From the NCBI GenBank assembly GCA_964531385.1, contig CAZHGC010000010.1, positions 17,820-81,819 on the forward strand: DNA of 64,000 nucleotides, given 5' to 3'. The notes under the pieces were generated by a model. It searched no databases. It was given only the letters and a program-made list of their open reading frames with translations, and was not told where the DNA came from. Below are positions 54,388-62,586 of this stretch, one piece after another (within the stretch, counting starts at the first letter, position 1; every line of letters starts with the position of its first letter). Position numbers and translations under genes: made by a program. Origin of the DNA: MGBC114079 sp964531385. GTDB lineage: Bacteria > Bacillota > Clostridia > Lachnospirales > CAG-274.

Positions 54388-54427
54388 TTCATATATATAT
54401 AATAATATATATGAAAAAAAAGTACAA
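54388..54427 (-). promoter_or_regulatory. Promoter and palindrome upstream of rnfC
   Basis: -35 TTGTAC (54427-54422), 17-base spacer, -10 TATTAT (54404-54399) on the minus strand. An inverted repeat with 11-base arms and a 6-base centre spans 54388-54415, covering the -10 and start point. It could be an operator, or just a product of local AT repeats. Confidence 0.55.
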
Positions 54428-55000
54428 GATTTGATAATATTTAAACAAATGAAACAAAGCAAATCAAATATATTTTCCGTTAAAAAAGTTGTCTGTACAA
54501 ATGTATTAAACAAAACAAATTTATACGCATCAATATTGTAAAAAATCCCTAATATCCGCACATTCAAAAAAATATAAAATTTAAACAAAGAAAAAAACAA
54601 AAGATTAAAAAATATTATAAAAAAAATAAAAAGATTATAATTTTTTGCATTTTAACAAAAAAACACAAAAATTTGTTTAATATCTAACAATTAAATCAAA
54701 CAGCAATTTTTGTCTCATAAAATTATTACTATTCTATATGCAAAAATAAGATAAAACACTGCATTAACCGCTCTCACAAACTTTTTCTACCAACAATAAT
54801 GCTATTATAATAAAACCACAATTCCATATATTTGACCAATACACATAATCGCATTGTTCAAATATCACCTCACAATTATAAATTTGCTTTCTTGCACAAA
54901 AAAAGTTGAAGCAACAAAATGTCACCTCAACATTTAAAACCTCACAAAAACAAAATTCAGAAAAAATCACAAATTCCAAAACACTATCAACTGTAAATTT
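54428..55000. other. Long AT-rich intergenic region upstream of the rnf promoter
   Basis: About 570 bases of very high AT content. I see no supported gene, tRNA or riboswitch. A 71-codon minus-strand frame (54764-54979) lacks a ribosome site and has odd cysteine-rich composition. Confidence 0.5.
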
Positions 55001-55180
55001 TTAATTCTCTCTTTTAAGCATATTTTCAACACAATCCATTAAACTTTCAAAAGAATCAACTCCCGATGACTGCGAAAAAATTTGCTGACGGATATAGTCG
55101 GGAAGAGAATTAAAATATTTTTTTGCAACACTGTCACAAGTTATAAGTTCAATAAAATTAGGATATTTTTTACCCAAAGC
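55001..55180 (-). CDS. Small conserved-looking protein of unknown function
   Basis: 59 residues: GKKYPNFIELITCDSVAKKYFNSLPDYIRQQI followed by an acidic/Ser stretch and SFESLMDCVENML. The composition is protein-like and helical. TTG 55180 has GAGGTG 6 bases upstream. I recall similar roughly 60-residue proteins in Lachnospiraceae but know no function. It follows galE by 45 bases on the same strand. Confidence 0.65.
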   Translation of the reverse strand, partial: ALGKKYPNFIELITCDSVAKKYFNSLPDYIRQQIFSQSSGVDSFESLMDCVENMLKREN

Positions 55181-55225
55181 AATCACCTCAAAAGTATAAT
55201 TGCCTCAAATTTTAAATTGTATACA

Positions 55226-56227
55226 TCAGTTTTCGCTGTTTTTAATTTCTTCCCACCTAACAGCATCAATAATTGCATCTTCAATAGTTCTTTGTGCTTC
55301 CCATTCTATAGTATTTTTTGCTCTGTTAATGTTTGCATACGAACCGCAAACATCGCCCGGACGTCTTTCTGTATAAACTGTTTTTATCTTTTCGCCCGTA
55401 ACATTTTGAAAAGCAAAAAGAAACTCTTTAACCGTAACACCCGTTCCCGAGCCAATATTTATAGGCAAGAAATTTTTATAAAGATTGTCGGCACGTCTAA
55501 AAGCAATCTCAAAATTTTCAACAGATTTAACAACAGCAAGAGCCAAATCCCAAATATGGAAATAATCTCTTATGCAAGTTCCGTCTCTCGTAATCCAATC
55601 GTTTCCGGCAATCATAAATTCAGATTCCTCGCCATTCCAAATTCTGAGAACCCTGCTCAAAATATTTGAAGATTTTGTTCTAAGGCCTGTCCTTCCTTGA
55701 GGGTCTGCCCCAATAGGATTAAAAAATCTAAGAACAATGCAACATAAATCATAAGCAACGCAAAAATCTTTTAAAATCATCTCCGTCATATATTTGGTTC
55801 TTGCAAAAGGACTTCGAGGATTTATCGGCGAACGTTCTGTAACCATAAACCCCGGAACATCATCATAAATTGCGGCAGATGAAGCAAAAATAACTTTTTT
55901 GCAACCAAGCTCATTCAAATTTTTAAAAAGCTCCATACTTTTAACAACATTAGCATGGTAATATTCGTATGGCTTGCCAACAGAAGCCCAAACAGCCGAT
56001 TTCTCAGCAAAATGAATAACAATTTCTATATCCGGATTTTCGTCAAAAATTCTTGTCAACAATTCCTTGTCAGCAATATCACCTTGATAAAAATTATCCC
56101 CCGTAATATAAGGAGCGTCTTCCGGAGGACAAATGTCCAAAATATAAGGCTTATGCCCATTATCACTCAAGGCATAACAAATCACACTTCCAAGATAACC
56201 GGCACCGCCCGTAATAAGAACTTTCAT
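55226..56227 (-). CDS. galE: UDP-glucose 4-epimerase-like protein with Phe replacing the catalytic Tyr
   Basis: Interconverts UDP-glucose and UDP-galactose in the Leloir pathway. 333 residues, extended SDR: LITGGAGYLGSV (4-15), HFAEKSAVWASVGKPYEYYHANV, FASSAAIYDD with the Ser near 117, RFFNPIGADPQGRTG, and RDYFHIWDLA. The YxxxK motif reads F141-A-R-T-K145; E. coli GalE has Tyr149 here. The codon is TTT (55807-55805 on the minus strand). Activity could be low or altered, or the base could be an error. ATG 56227 follows GGAAGG. Confidence 0.88.
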   Translation of the reverse strand: MKVLITGGAGYLGSVICYALSDNGHKPYILDICPPEDAPYITGDNFYQGDIADKELLTRIFDENPDIEIVIHFAEKSAVWASVGKPYEYYHANVVKSMELFKNLNELGCKKVIFASSAAIYDDVPGFMVTERSPINPRSPFARTKYMTEMILKDFCVAYDLCCIVLRFFNPIGADPQGRTGLRTKSSNILSRVLRIWNGEESEFMIAGNDWITRDGTCIRDYFHIWDLALAVVKSVENFEIAFRRADNLYKNFLPINIGSGTGVTVKEFLFAFQNVTGEKIKTVYTERRPGDVCGSYANINRAKNTIEWEAQRTIEDAIIDAVRWEEIKNSEN

Positions 56228-56370
56228 AAGTCGCACCTTCCAATTCATAAAAAATATATTATAATTTTAAGACATATTCCTAAAAATTTCAAGATATTTT
56301 TACAAAAACAAAAAATACAAATATAATTTGTTGTAAATATAAAAAAAGTATGTTAATATTAAAGTTGTAT

Positions 56371-56403
56371 TTAAGGCAACATCAAATTGCATGGCATTGC
56401 CCT
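56371..56403. repeat. Short dyad related to the 58564 palindrome
   Basis: Imperfect inverted repeat TTAAGGCAACAT...ATGGCATTGCCCTAA. The left arm matches the terminus of the long palindrome at 58564-58668. Confidence 0.45.
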
Positions 56404-56465
56404 AAAATAAAACATTTCAACAATTAAGAAACAATCTTCGGTTTAATAAAAAATATATCAACTTA

Positions 56466-56560
56466 AAATGCTGTTTCGTAGCTAACGCTACTCGCTTAAC
56501 GCATTTTCCCCTCTTGGGTCGTCCTGTTTTTTATTTCCGTTTTGATTTCTTACAATCCTT
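56466..56560. repeat. Interspersed repeat, copy B
   Basis: Second copy of the element at 43646-43737, same orientation. Conserved AAATGCTG, CGTAGC-4-GCTACTCGCTT (hairpin 56478-56491 with loop TAAC) and CCCCTCTTGGGTCG, then a shared TTTTTTATTTCC tail. The stem is kept while the loop differs. Confidence 0.7.
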
Positions 56561-56658
56561 ATGTTGTATGAATACTTGGCATTATATCAAAAAATTATTC
56601 ATAATTTTTGCAAAACAGCCTAATTTCAAACAACAAATTATAACACGAGGTTGATTTT

Positions 56659-57159
56659 ATGAACATTGTTTTACTTGAACCCGAAATTCCCCACAACACA
56701 GGAAATATAGGTAGAACCTGTGTTGCAACAGGAACAACACTCCACCTTATAAAACCTCTCGGTTTCAGCATCGATGACAAATCATTAAAAAGAGCAGGGC
56801 TCGATTATTGGAAAGACCTCAACTTAAAATGTTACGAAAATTTTGAACATTTTATGTCAGAAAATCCAAATGCCCATATTTATATGGCAACAACAAAAGC
56901 CCAAAATACTTATGCCGATGTACATTACGAACCCGATTGTTTTATAATGTTTGGGAAAGAAAGTGCGGGAATTCCCGAAGAAATATTGCTTAAACATAAA
57001 AAAGACTGTATAAGAATTCCAATGCTTGAGCAATACCGCTCGCTGAATTTATCAAATTCAGTAGCAATAATATTATACGAAGCATTAAAACAAAATAATT
57101 TTAAAGGTTGTTTGATGGAGGGTGCTCTCCACAGACACAGTTGGGAGGAAACGTTATAA
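56659..57159 (+). CDS. trmL: tRNA (cytidine/uridine-2'-O-)-methyltransferase, TrmL-like
   Basis: Methylates the ribose of the wobble base (position 34) of leucine tRNAs. 166 residues, SPOUT fold: LLEPEIPHNTGNIGRTCVAT, IKPLGFSIDDKSLKRAGLDYW, MFGKESAGIPEEIL and IPMLEQYRSLNLSNSVAIILYE. GAGGTTG precedes ATG 56659. Its stop shares a base with the next start (TAATG). Confidence 0.95.
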   Translation: MNIVLLEPEIPHNTGNIGRTCVATGTTLHLIKPLGFSIDDKSLKRAGLDYWKDLNLKCYENFEHFMSENPNAHIYMATTKAQNTYADVHYEPDCFIMFGKESAGIPEEILLKHKKDCIRIPMLEQYRSLNLSNSVAIILYEALKQNNFKGCLMEGALHRHSWEETL

Positions 57160-58547
57160 TGAAATCAAAATTAAGAAAATTTTTATTAAAAACAACCGCT
57201 GTTTCAATGGCTTTTTCAGTTGTATTGTCTGTTCCTGCGTATGCAAACATTTCAAGCTTACAATTGCCGTTATCTCAAACAACAACTTCTTCTCAATCAT
57301 CAGAAGAAAACTTGCAAGAAACAACCGTTTACATAGTTGGAGATTCAACCGCTTGTGAATATGACTACGATAAAAATTATGCAATCCCTCGTGCCGGTTG
57401 GGGAATGTATCTTTCAAAATTTTTAAATCCAAAAGCAACTGTTGTTGATTTAGCGTTGGGCGGAAGAAGCTCAAAAAGTTTCACAACAGAAGAAAACTAC
57501 TCAAAATTAAAAGAAAATTTAAAAAAAGGTGATTATCTTTTAATTCAATTCGGACATAACGATGCAAAACAAAAAACAGAAGACGATATTGCAACACGAT
57601 TTACAAACCCAGAGGGAAACAAAGAAACAGAAGGAAGTTTCCAAAATTCACTCTATGAAAATTACATAAAACTTGCAGAAGAAAAAGGAGCAACTCCAAT
57701 TTTAATTTCTCCTGTTTCAAGAAGAAAATTCGATAAAAACAATAAAGTAACCGATTCCCACGCTTTGTATGATGATGCAGTAAGAGCCCTTGCAAACGAC
57801 ATCGGCGTTGAATTTATCGATATGACAGAAATAACAGAAAAACTCTATAATAATTTAGGCACTGAAATTTCAAAAGTGTACCACTCCGCATACAACGACA
57901 TTTCAAAAAATGTCGACAACACCCATTTCAACACTTTCGGTGCATATAATATCGCCTCAATGATTGCAACAGAACAAACAAGCCTATCAAAATATGTCAA
58001 TCTTCAAAAAGCCGAAAGCTTAACAAGAGGCGAATTTGTCGAATCTCTTATGCGAGCAATACAAGAACCCGCACCTTCCAATGCTGAAAGCTTCAAAGAC
58101 GTTAAATCTTCAAGTTCATATGCAAACGCATTGTCAGTAGCAAAAAAAGCAGGCATCGCAAAAGGTGACAAAAACGGAAACTTCAATCCCGAAGGTAAAA
58201 TAACTTTGCAAGATGCAATAACTTTAACAATGCGTACATTGAAATATAAAAATATCAACTACACAAATGTTGATGTTTCAAAATTCGAAAACACGCAAAT
58301 TTCTTCCTATGCTCTCCAAGATTACTGCGATTGCATAAACTTAATAAACACCTCTTTAAATAAAGATAACAAATTGGGAATAGATTTAAGCTTGTCTTTG
58401 TTTGAAGATGCCGCAAAAGCTGAAATTCCTTTCTTCGCAAAAGATATATTCTTGTCAGCAGTTTACAACCTTGTTTCCGAGCAAGAAAATTCAAAAACCG
58501 TTGAACAAGATTTAAACGAACTCGAAAAAGTTGAAAACACAAAATAA
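57159..58547 (+). CDS. Secreted SGNH hydrolase (rhamnogalacturonan acetylesterase-like) with SLH-like region
   Basis: 462 residues. Signal peptide at 1-29 (SMAFSVVLSVPAYAN). The SGNH domain (about 55-280) has nucleophile S63 in VGDSTACEY, G102 in LGGRSSKSF, N134 in QFGHNDAK and D253/H256 in DNTHFNTFGA, matching carbohydrate esterase family 12, which removes acetyl groups from pectic rhamnogalacturonan. Residues about 296-375 resemble S-layer homology repeats (LTRGEFVESLM, AKGDKNGNFNPEGKITLQDAITL), suggesting cell-wall anchoring. ATG 57159 follows GGGAGG and overlaps the trmL stop, so a surface esterase is translationally coupled to a tRNA methylase. The substrate is not proven. Confidence 0.8.
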   Translation: MKSKLRKFLLKTTAVSMAFSVVLSVPAYANISSLQLPLSQTTTSSQSSEENLQETTVYIVGDSTACEYDYDKNYAIPRAGWGMYLSKFLNPKATVVDLALGGRSSKSFTTEENYSKLKENLKKGDYLLIQFGHNDAKQKTEDDIATRFTNPEGNKETEGSFQNSLYENYIKLAEEKGATPILISPVSRRKFDKNNKVTDSHALYDDAVRALANDIGVEFIDMTEITEKLYNNLGTEISKVYHSAYNDISKNVDNTHFNTFGAYNIASMIATEQTSLSKYVNLQKAESLTRGEFVESLMRAIQEPAPSNAESFKDVKSSSSYANALSVAKKAGIAKGDKNGNFNPEGKITLQDAITLTMRTLKYKNINYTNVDVSKFENTQISSYALQDYCDCINLINTSLNKDNKLGIDLSLSLFEDAAKAEIPFFAKDIFLSAVYNLVSEQENSKTVEQDLNELEKVENTK

Positions 58548-58563
58548 AATACAAACCACTAAA

Positions 58564-58668
58564 TTAAAGGCAACACCGCATAATAAAAACAACGATTTTG
58601 AAATAATTCTTTTCAATCACTATATCAAAATCGTAAAGTTATAAATTATATTGCAGTGTTGCCTTTAA
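58564..58668. repeat. 105-base palindromic element (MITE-like or terminator)
   Basis: Termini TTAAAGGCAACAC and GTGTTGCCTTTAA pair perfectly; an inner pair (ACGATTTTGA / TCAAAATCGT) continues the hairpin. It lies between convergent genes and could end transcription both ways. Related end sequences occur at 56371 and near 61066-61084. Confidence 0.65.
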
Positions 58669-58670
58669 TA

Positions 58671-59618
58671 TTATTTTTGTTTAAAAATCATCGGAATATA
58701 TCTAATTCCATTTGAATTTTTTTCCTGTGACGTTGCCTCAAAACCAAGCTTTTCATATATTTTAACAGCAAAAGGTGAAGAATTAACCGTAAATTCCTTA
58801 CAAAAATAATCCTTTTGCATAGCTTCAAACAACATCTTTCCAATTCCTTTTCGTTGAAAATCAGCCAAAACAAAGAAAAACCCTATATGTTGTGGCTTTC
58901 TAATTCCCAAAACGCCAACAAGATTGTTTTTATTAAATGCACCGTAAAAATTTATTTTTTTTATCCAATCCGAATTATTAAGAGTGTTGTAAAACTCGTC
59001 AACTCCTCTTTTGGAATACTCCTGTGCTTCAAATTGATTAAAAACTTCCCAAATTAATTTTAACGCATTTGAAATATCTTCAACATTCAATCGTCGAACT
59101 TGAAATTCCCCAAAATCTCGTGTCAAAGCATATATCGCCATATCAACCGGCTTTTCATTTTTAACAGCATTGTTTTTCAAAATCCCCTCAAACGCAAACC
59201 CCGATTTTTCAAGAACTTTTCGAGAACCTGCATTATATGAAAATGGCTCCGCAAAAATTCGCAAAATATTTGTCTCATCAAAAATTTTTTTACAAATTTG
59301 ATTAACCGCATCTGTCATAATTCCTTTGCCCCAATATTCTTCATCTAAATAATAACCAAGTTCGGCAGTTTGAGAATGAATATTGCTTTGTCTAAAAACA
59401 CCAATGCTTCCAACAACTTCGCCCTCAACATCGATAGCATATGCAAAAGTGTCGTTCTTATCTGCCTCAAGCATCGCCGTTATATAATCTGTTGCGTCTT
59501 TTTCCGTATAAGGATATGGCAAACCGTCACGTAAATTGTTCAAAATATTTTGATTTGACAAAATCTTTGCCAAACTCTTAGCATCATTTAAATTCCATTC
59601 TCTTATTTTGCATTTCAT
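58671..59618 (-). CDS. Tandem GNAT acetyltransferase-domain protein
   Basis: 315 residues with two N-acetyltransferase domains. The first (about 1-165) is RimJ/RimL-like: DGLPYPYTEKDATDYI, GSIGVFRQ, ELGYYLDEEYWGKGIMTDAV and NAGSRKVLEKSGFAFEG. The second (about 172-315) has FFVLADFQRKGIGKMLFEAM, the acetyl-CoA pyrophosphate loop, and a KIYEKLGFEAT end. ATG 59618 follows GGAGATGG. The acetylated target is unknown; antibiotic, amino acid or protein N-terminus are all possible. Confidence 0.85.
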   Translation of the reverse strand: MKCKIREWNLNDAKSLAKILSNQNILNNLRDGLPYPYTEKDATDYITAMLEADKNDTFAYAIDVEGEVVGSIGVFRQSNIHSQTAELGYYLDEEYWGKGIMTDAVNQICKKIFDETNILRIFAEPFSYNAGSRKVLEKSGFAFEGILKNNAVKNEKPVDMAIYALTRDFGEFQVRRLNVEDISNALKLIWEVFNQFEAQEYSKRGVDEFYNTLNNSDWIKKINFYGAFNKNNLVGVLGIRKPQHIGFFFVLADFQRKGIGKMLFEAMQKDYFCKEFTVNSSPFAVKIYEKLGFEATSQEKNSNGIRYIPMIFKQK

Positions 59619-59752
59619 TTGCAACCATCTCCTTTACTAATTTATTAAACATATATACGAAAATCCGAAAATTTTTCTTCAAATTTGGAAAAATTTTCAT
59701 TTTATTTTTTTGAATATTTTCCACTGTTTTTTTGAAACTATTTATATACAGC

Positions 59753-59809
59753 AAACACCGAAAAAATATGCCAAACACTATCAAACTTATAAATATTTTA
59801 ACGGTGTTT
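59753..59809. repeat. Inverted repeat upstream of the spoVA operon
   Basis: AAACACCG (59753-59760) and CGGTGTTT (59802-59809) pair across a 41-base loop, just before the small membrane protein gene. Possibly regulatory; weak. Confidence 0.35.
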
Positions 59810-59834
59810 CCATAATTCTTTTGGAGATGATTTT

Positions 59835-59999
59835 ATGCTTGTAAGATTTGGGAAATTTATTTTATTCTTTTTCATAACTTGCCTCGTTCTTCTAATCGTA
59901 TATTGGGGAGTTTTAAACATTTTTGATAACAAAAACAGTTATGACGGAACTTTTGTTTTAGAGGAAAAGGAGACAACCGGCTATGGAAATTTATATTAA
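59835..59999 (+). CDS. Small single-pass membrane protein at the head of the spoVA operon
   Basis: 54 residues: MLVRFGKF, then one hydrophobic helix (about 8-28, rich in Phe, Leu and Ile), then an acidic tail with DGTFVLEEKETTGY. A good GGAG site lies 9 bases before ATG 59835. Its last 17 bases overlap the spoVAA start, so the two are coupled. I do not recognise the family. Position suggests a forespore inner-membrane function, but that is inference. Confidence 0.7.
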   Translation: MLVRFGKFILFFFITCLVLLIVYWGVLNIFDNKNSYDGTFVLEEKETTGYGNLY

Positions 60000-60609
60000 A
60001 CCGGCAAAAAAAGCCTCTGTTGCCGAAAGGTCAAGCATCTATGTTAAAGATATTGCCGAAGTTTTTGCACCAAATAATTTAATTTCAAAAATTAAAAATA
60101 TCAAGCTTCTTGAAATAAAAGATGATAAAAAGAAAAATTATCTCGTTACAATTATTGACATAATAAGTGCCATAGATAAGACATTGCCGGGGCACACAAT
60201 AAATAATGTCGGCGAAACCGATACAGTTGTCGAATATTCCCCAAAAAGAAAAAAAGAAAATAAATTTTTTAAAATAATAAAAATTATATTTGTTGCAATT
60301 ATTCTTGCCGGAGGTTCCTCAACGGCAATTATGAGTTTTCATTCAGACGCACAAATGGCAACCGTCTTTGAAAACTATTATTATATATTTTTCAACGAAA
60401 AAATTGAAAACCCAATGATTATCGACTTGCCCTATTCTCTCGGGCTTGCAATAGGTATAATTGTATTCTTCAACCATTTTTCGGGCAAAAAGATAACAGA
60501 AGACCCAACACCAATCGAAGTTGAAATGTCTGTCTACGAATCCGAAGTAACCGACAACATTATCGACACACTAAACACCGAGAGAATCAGAAAGGACGAA
60601 AAAAAATGA
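59983..60609 (+). CDS. spoVAA: Stage V sporulation protein AA
   Basis: Part of the SpoVA Ca-dipicolinate transport channel of the forespore/spore inner membrane. 208 residues: an N-terminal soluble domain (IYIKPAKKASVAERSSIYVKDIAEV, with TIIDIISAIDKTLPGHTINNVGETD) and two C-terminal membrane helices (about 95-118 and 145-165). AAAGGAG lies 10 bases before ATG 59983. Overlaps spoVAB by 4 bases. Confidence 0.9.
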   Translation: MEIYIKPAKKASVAERSSIYVKDIAEVFAPNNLISKIKNIKLLEIKDDKKKNYLVTIIDIISAIDKTLPGHTINNVGETDTVVEYSPKRKKENKFFKIIKIIFVAIILAGGSSTAIMSFHSDAQMATVFENYYYIFFNEKIENPMIIDLPYSLGLAIGIIVFFNHFSGKKITEDPTPIEVEMSVYESEVTDNIIDTLNTERIRKDEKK

Positions 60610-61040
60610 CCGAATTAAAATTTGTTTTACTCATTCTTCTTGGCTTTGGAGGAGGTGTTGTAATTGCCGGTGCCGTTTTCGCTTTCATTGCAATAATCGG
60701 AGTTGTTCCAAGACTTGCACAAAAAACAAAAACAGAGCAAAATATTAAACTTTATGAAGAAGTTATAATTTGGGGCGGAATTTTTGGAACAACAACAATG
60801 CTTTTTGATTATTACATTCCAGTCGGAACGCTTTTGGTAATTATATTCAGTTTATGTATAGGAATTTTTTATGGAGGTCTTGCCGTTTCCCTTGCAGAAG
60901 TTTTGAATGTTATTCCAATTTTATCAAGAAGAGGAAGAATTAAAGAGGGAATGATATATTTTATGCTTGCAATCGCACTCGGAAAACTAATAGGCTCAAT
61001 TTTATATTACTTTGTACCTGGTTTTTTCAAAGTTGACTAA
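60606..61040 (+). CDS. spoVAB: Stage V sporulation protein AB
   Basis: 144 residues, about four to five membrane helices: LILLGFGGGVVIAGAVFAFI, VPRLAQKT, GGLAVSLAEVLNVIPILSRRGRIK. Matches SpoVAB in length and motifs. ATGA overlap with spoVAA. Confidence 0.9.
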   Translation: MTELKFVLLILLGFGGGVVIAGAVFAFIAIIGVVPRLAQKTKTEQNIKLYEEVIIWGGIFGTTTMLFDYYIPVGTLLVIIFSLCIGIFYGGLAVSLAEVLNVIPILSRRGRIKEGMIYFMLAIALGKLIGSILYYFVPGFFKVD

Positions 61041-61065
61041 AAAACTCTAACAACGAATTGTGCAA

Positions 61066-61084
61066 AGTTGCCTTAAAACATTTA
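61066..61084. repeat. Solo end related to the 58564 palindrome
   Basis: AATTGTGCAAAGTTGCCTTAAAA in the spoVAB-spoVAC gap resembles the right end of the 58564-58668 element (ATTGCAGTGTTGCCTTTAA). Short, so chance similarity is possible. Confidence 0.3.
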
Positions 61085-61105
61085 TTTTTAATTGGAGGGA
61101 TTTTT

Positions 61106-61552
61106 TTGAATAATTCTGCAAAAAACAAAGAAATTTACAAAGAAATGGTTAAAAAAGCTTCACCAAACAGCCACATTTTCAAAGACTGCCTAAAAGCATT
61201 CATCATTGGCGGACTAATTTGCTGTGTCGGACAATTTATAACAAATTCATTGAAAAATATGGGGTTCACAGAAAACGACACAGGAATTTACACATCTTCT
61301 GTACTTATTTTCATTTCAGCTGTTCTAACCGGTTTCGGAATTTACGGAAAACTTGGAAAATTTGCGGGAGCAGGCTCAATAGTTCCAATAACGGGTTTTT
61401 CAAATTCTGTTGTTTCTCCAGCAATCGAATTTAAAAAAGAGGGGTTTATAACAGGGCTTGGTGCAAAAATTTTCATTGTTGCCGGACCGGTAATTTTATA
61501 TGGCGTTCTAACATCTGTCATTGTCGGAATTATTTATTACTTTATCGGATAG
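61106..61552 (+). CDS. spoVAC: Stage V sporulation protein AC
   Basis: Membrane subunit essential for dipicolinate movement; B. subtilis SpoVAC behaves as a mechanosensitive channel. 148 residues: KASPNSHIFKDCLKAFIIGGLICCVGQFI, GKFAGAGSIVPITGFSNSVVSPAIEFKKEG, and a final helix. TTG 61106 follows GGAGGG by 6 bases and gives the family's usual length. Confidence 0.93.
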   Translation: MNNSAKNKEIYKEMVKKASPNSHIFKDCLKAFIIGGLICCVGQFITNSLKNMGFTENDTGIYTSSVLIFISAVLTGFGIYGKLGKFAGAGSIVPITGFSNSVVSPAIEFKKEGFITGLGAKIFIVAGPVILYGVLTSVIVGIIYYFIG

Positions 61553-61562
61553 GAGTGATTTT

Positions 61563-62573
61563 GTGGCAAAACATATCGGAAAACAATCTGTCAAATTTGA
61601 AAGCAAAATTTCCGTCAAATCAACAGCATCAACAGTTGGCAAAAAAGAAGGCGAAGGACCTTTGAAAAATTATTTTGATGTAATTTTAAAAGATGCCGTT
61701 GATGGAGAAACAAGTTGGGAAAAAGCCGAAAGCAAAATTGTTCAAGATAATCTCTCTCTTGCTGTAAAAAAAGCCGGGCTTCAAATGAGTGAAATTGAAT
61801 ATATTTTTTCGGGCGATTTGCTAAATCAAGGAACAGGAAGTGCATATGGAATAAGAGCCCTCGAACGGCCGTTTTTCGGGCTTTACGGAGCTTGCTCAAC
61901 TTTCGGCGAAAGTATGTGCCTTGCTTCCGTTATGATTGACAGTGGTAGTGCAAAAAATGTTTTAATCGGTGCATCAAGCCATTTTTGTGCGGCAGAAAAG
62001 CAATTCCGCTTTCCTCTCGGTCTTGGAACACAACGCCCATTAACATCAACTTGGACAGTTACGGGAGACGGTGCGGCTGTTTTATGCAAAAACGGACCGC
62101 CACCATATATAACAGGAATGACAACAGGAAAAATTGTCGATTTTGGCATAACCGATGCAAATAATATGGGTGCGGCAATGGCTGCCGCCGCAGCCGATGT
62201 AATTTCAACAAATTTTAAAGATTTCAACGTTTCTCCAAATTATTATGACCTAATTATAACAGGTGACTTGGGATATGTCGGAAAAGAATTAACAATCGAA
62301 CTTCTAAAAAAAGATGGCTTCGATATATCAAAAAATTACACTGATTGTGGCATTGAAATTTATGACAAAGAAAAACAAGACACTCATTCGGGCGGAAGTG
62401 GCTGTGCTTGCTCGGCAGTAACTTTTTCAGGATATTTTTATAACAAATTAAAAAAAGGAGAATTAAACAGAATTTTGTTTGTTCCAACAGGGGCATTAAT
62501 GAGTTCAACAAGCGTTCAACAAGGAGAAAGCATTCCGGGAATTGCCCATGCCGTTGTTTTGGAAAATTTTTAA
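61563..62573 (+). CDS. spoVAD: Stage V sporulation protein AD
   Basis: Dipicolinate-binding, thiolase/KAS-III-like subunit. 336 residues: EGPLKNYFDVILKD, FSGDLLNQGTGSAYGIR, GLYGACSTFGESMCLASVMID, ASSHFCAAEKQFRFPLGLGTQRPLTSTWTVTGDGA and THSGGSGCACSAVTFSGYF. GTG 61563 follows AGGAGTG, 10 bases after the spoVAC stop. Confidence 0.96.
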   Translation: MAKHIGKQSVKFESKISVKSTASTVGKKEGEGPLKNYFDVILKDAVDGETSWEKAESKIVQDNLSLAVKKAGLQMSEIEYIFSGDLLNQGTGSAYGIRALERPFFGLYGACSTFGESMCLASVMIDSGSAKNVLIGASSHFCAAEKQFRFPLGLGTQRPLTSTWTVTGDGAAVLCKNGPPPYITGMTTGKIVDFGITDANNMGAAMAAAAADVISTNFKDFNVSPNYYDLIITGDLGYVGKELTIELLKKDGFDISKNYTDCGIEIYDKEKQDTHSGGSGCACSAVTFSGYFYNKLKKGELNRILFVPTGALMSSTSVQQGESIPGIAHAVVLENF

Positions 62574-62586
62574 AAGAGGTGCTTAA

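Larger units (their letters stand above)
56228..56658. other. Divergent intergenic region with repeats
   Basis: 431 bases between galE and trmL. It holds a small dyad beginning TTAAGGCAACA (56371-56403) and repeat copy B (56466-56560). The rest is AT-rich with no gene. Confidence 0.6.

Noticed and set aside
54764..54979. 71-codon minus-strand frame, cysteine-rich
   Set aside because: No ribosome site at its start, odd composition, and no recognisable family; treated as intergenic.
59787..59817. Possible sigma-G promoter before the spoVA operon (TTATA, 19 bases, CATAATT)
   Set aside because: The -35 deviates from the consensus and the region is so AT-rich that chance matches are expected.
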